From positions 1 through 25,789 of the forward strand of contig LSSN01003357.1 of assembly GCA_001970855.1 (NCBI GenBank): a stretch of 25,789 nucleotides of DNA, written 5' to 3'. This DNA comes from Smittium culicis. Taxonomy: Eukaryota; Kickxellomycota; Harpellomycetes; Harpellales; Legeriomycetaceae. The translations under genes and the position numbers were made by a program. Positions 23,701-25,789 of this stretch are shown piece by piece (position 1 is the stretch's first letter; the number at the start of each line of letters is the position of its first letter). Under the pieces are notes generated by a model that was not told the origin of the DNA, ran no database searches, and saw nothing but the letters and a program-made list of their open reading frames with translations.

Positions 23701-24192
23701 TTTGGGTGAGATAAAATAGCTAATAAAATGGCGAAGTATAGTTTTATTTCAAGCAATAATTTTAAATATCTGACACGCTTAAAAAAATGGATTGGCATTT
23801 ATTTCCAAGGTGCATTGGATAATTATCCTATAAGCTAAACCAACAGTTAATTGCGCCATTATTACAAGAAAATGGGAGAAAATCGCTTATGAGTAAATTG
23901 GCGGAAAAAATAAATATTGAAACTAAAAATAAACCCAATAGCCATTGAACTGAATAAATGGCATGATTTTATTTTAGCTCCATGACATCAATTTTAATAT
24001 AGCAATGGGTTTACTAACTAGCCAAATTACCGCTATGCGCTTTAAAATATACTTTTTATTTCATTGGAAAAGTGGTATGATTTTTTATTGCACATCTAGA
24101 TTTCTTTGACGTTTAATTGTTGAAACAAACTAAAACAGGAGAATGTATAGAATATAGATACCTCCATAAAAAAAATTATAGTTCTACTTTAT
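20722..24192. other. Intergenic region without supportable genes
   Basis: About 3.5 kb between divergently oriented genes. It is AT-rich but less extreme than the desert. Short frames (including 20807-21016, minus) look like chance. From about 22.8 to 24.1 kb there are several CCAAT/ATTGG motifs and an exact 14-bp repeat, CATTGGATAATTAT, at 22844-22857 and 23813-23826. ATGGCATGAT also occurs twice (22881-22890 and 23958-23967). These may be distal regulatory sites of the small gene at 24329. Confidence 0.5.
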
Positions 24193-24200
24193 TATAAATA
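24193..24200 (+). promoter_or_regulatory. TATA box of the small membrane-protein gene
   Basis: TATAAATA followed by GGG lies 129 bp upstream of the ATG at 24329, in the right orientation and at a plausible distance for a fungal core promoter. Confidence 0.5.
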
Positions 24201-24328
24201 GGGTACACTTTGCCTAATATTATCTACATCAAACAAATTCGACATAGTGAAAAAATTAACAATAGTTTAACTATCGTATCCCTATAATTATTTAATCAAT
24301 ACCTCTCCCGACAAAAAATAAAATAAAG

Positions 24329-24499
24329 ATGAAGCTAGTCACCTCAAACAAGACCAAATTCATGTCCATCTTCTACAAAGCACCAGCCGAATGCAAGCTT
24401 TTTATCGGACTGCTCAGTGGAGTTTCAACTTATGCCGCCTATCTAGCACTTTCAAAGGTCGAACCCCAAAGCCGCTATATCAAAGCTAAAGAATTCTAA
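24329..24499 (+). CDS. Small single-span membrane protein, possibly mitochondrial
   Basis: A 56-residue frame, MKLVTSNKTKF...YIKAKEF. Evidence that it is real: 28 of 56 sense codons end in G or C by my count, although the flanks are very AT-rich; it has a coherent layout; and a TATA box lies upstream. Residues 2-23 are basic, 24-41 form one hydrophobic helix (FIGLLSGVSTYAAYLAL) with a GxxxG motif (G27-G31), and 42-56 are a charged tail. Size and layout recall the small accessory subunits of mitochondrial ATP synthase or other inner-membrane complexes, which use GxxxG helices to assemble. I cannot match it confidently to any one subunit. In-frame TAA at 24293-24295 rules out an upstream start; M12 is an alternative. 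It could also be a single exon of a longer gene, but it ends in its own stop. Confidence 0.6.
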   Translation: MKLVTSNKTKFMSIFYKAPAECKLFIGLLSGVSTYAAYLALSKVEPQSRYIKAKEF

Positions 24500-25043
24500 A
24501 TTTTTTCCGATATAAATTTGGAATTTTAAGAATTTTAGATGTTTATAGCTCAAATAAATGAGATATACATCTCATAGATAGAAGAATTATACTATATCAT
24601 TTCTTATATTCTGTAGTATTAGTATATTATCTCGCATATATATAGTTTCGTATAAGAATTTGCTGTTCAGTTCAAAAATAAAAAATTAAAATTAAATTTT
24701 AGATGGTTTATTAAATCATATATATTATTCTCAAATTCTTAATTTTATAAATAGCTATATGTAATTATTCCAAAACCATTCACAAAAAAAAAAAAGGCGT
24801 TGGTATTTTATATTATAACTAGGTGTCTATCCAACTCTTAAATGCGTATGCCCTCCATAGGCTTTGAAATTTATATCCTAAACAATTTATTCATAAAAAA
24901 TACGGCAAGATTATGATTTACATAAATACCATTATAAATATGATACATATATGGAAGATGCTTTTGATAAAGTGATGCTTACTCTATTAAATTTATCCTA
25001 CAACCCCTATTATAATTGAGGTTTAAATTCAACTACTATTCAT
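24500..25043. other. Intergenic region downstream of the small gene
   Basis: AT-rich sequence including the 3'UTR of the small gene (several AATAAA-like signals, for example ATAAATGAG near 24554 and AAAAATAAAA near 24677). I see no gene, RNA or repeat structure here. Confidence 0.5.
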
Positions 25044-25659
25044 AAAATTGAATAGAACTATCGAACGCATAGTTTATCGACTTTAACTTATTAATTCAAC
25101 TTTATTGACCTTTCCAAGAGCTACATTTTGGTACAAGTTTGGTCTCTGAAGACAAAGTTTAAATATTGCAATTAAATTGTAAGTGCCCAAGTTTGGTGCA
25201 CGGTTTTAATTAGCCAAATCGAGAAAAAAAGCTCTCTCTCTCTCTCTCTCTTAGAAAAGTTTTTCTTGGGCGAGCCAATAGGATTAGAGAATCTATAAAA
25301 TTTTATTTCTTATCTACTATTCACTTTTTTTTACGCCCTTAATAAATAAAATTGACTATAACCATCGAACACGTAGTCTATCGACTTTAACTTACTAATA
25401 CAACTTTGTTGACCTTTCCAAGAGATCTATAAAATTTTATTTCTTATCTACTATTCACTTTTTTTATGCCCCTTCTAAATAAAATTGACTATAACCATCG
25501 AACGCGTAGTCTATCGACTTTAACTTATTAATACAACTTTGTTGACCTAGCCAAGAGCTACATTTTGGTACAAGTTTGGTCTCTTTAGACAAAGTTTAAA
25601 TATTGCAATTAAATTGTAAGTGCCCAAGTTTGGAGCACGGTTTTAATTAGCCAAATCGA
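25044..25659. repeat. Three-copy mosaic direct repeat (modules P, Q, R)
   Basis: Module P (77 bp, from AAAATTGA to CCAAGAG) occurs at 25044-25120, 25348-25424 and 25481-25557. Module Q (102 bp, CTACATTTTGG to CCAAATCGA) occurs at 25121-25222 and 25558-25659. Module R (ATCTATAAAATTTTATTTC and onward to CACTTTTTTTA) occurs at 25291-25337 and 25425-25466. The order is P-Q-spacer-R, P-R, P-Q. Copies are all in the same direction and nearly identical in length, so this is a tandem array with internal deletion, not inverted elements. The second and third P are closer to each other than to the first. No coding frame runs through it. More units could lie beyond the window. Confidence 0.9.
25232..25250. 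repeat. (CT)n microsatellite
   Basis: An uninterrupted CT run of about nine units in the spacer between module Q and module R of the first repeat unit. It is absent from the other units. Confidence 0.85.
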
Positions 25660-25789
25660 AAAAAAAAAAAGTACGCAAATCGCCGAATTTAACGAATTTG
25701 ATTATCTCGACTAATTTGCGACACAAAAAAAAGCCTGCACAAAAAAAATAAAAAATAAAAAAGCAAAGCAAAAAAACACCCCAATTTAC
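25660..25789. other. Window-edge sequence after the repeat array
   Basis: After the last Q module come a pair of short inverted arms (CGCAAAT near 25675 and ATTTGCG near 25715) and then A-rich sequence with a few C-rich spots. It could be the upstream region of a gene beyond the window, but nothing here is decisive. Confidence 0.3.

Noticed and set aside
25044..25659. CRISPR array or LTR pair
   Set aside because: Repeat modules are long, few and of variable order; there are no uniform spacers and no TG...CA ends or primer-binding site.

Overview
This window looks like nuclear DNA from a fungus with a very AT-rich genome. Four points support that. It encodes an SSB-class Hsp70, a chaperone family confined to fungi. 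It encodes a MATA/Ste11-type HMG-box regulator. It contains one short spliceosomal intron with clean GT...AG borders (88 bp), and a second possible one in a 5'UTR. Coding sequences stand out sharply from very AT-rich flanks. I cannot place the species; no mitochondrial or bacterial features are seen.

Layout. Positions 1-2600 hold no supportable gene, but carry one copy of a short TTAA-flanked inverted-repeat element (267-455). An HMG-box transcription factor gene (3172-4800, +) follows a long leader with a TATA box and a CT-rich tract. It converges on a ribosome-associated Hsp70 gene (5457-7310, -), whose upstream region (7311-8090) has several CCAAT boxes and is richer in G and C than its surroundings. 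A second copy of the inverted-repeat element sits at 8361-8520. About 10.9 kb (8525-19430) is then an extremely AT-rich, gene-free desert, broken only by a small GC-rich island near 17.45-17.50 kb and a third element end at 18257-18263. On its far side lies a two-exon gene (19515-20550, -) for a secreted Gly/Ser- and Thr-rich, silk- or adhesin-like wall protein. After 3.8 kb of intergenic DNA comes a 56-residue single-span membrane protein (24329-24499, +), not represented by any long open frame. The window ends in a three-copy mosaic tandem repeat (25044-25659).

The genes do not form an operon-like unit; they are independently transcribed eukaryotic genes. The most interesting non-genic signals are the TTAA/CCCTTTCCC mini-transposon family, which resembles piggyBac-derived MITEs; the AT desert, a candidate centromere or decayed repeat block; and the modular P/Q/R repeat at the right edge. 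I did not find a clearly new multigene system.
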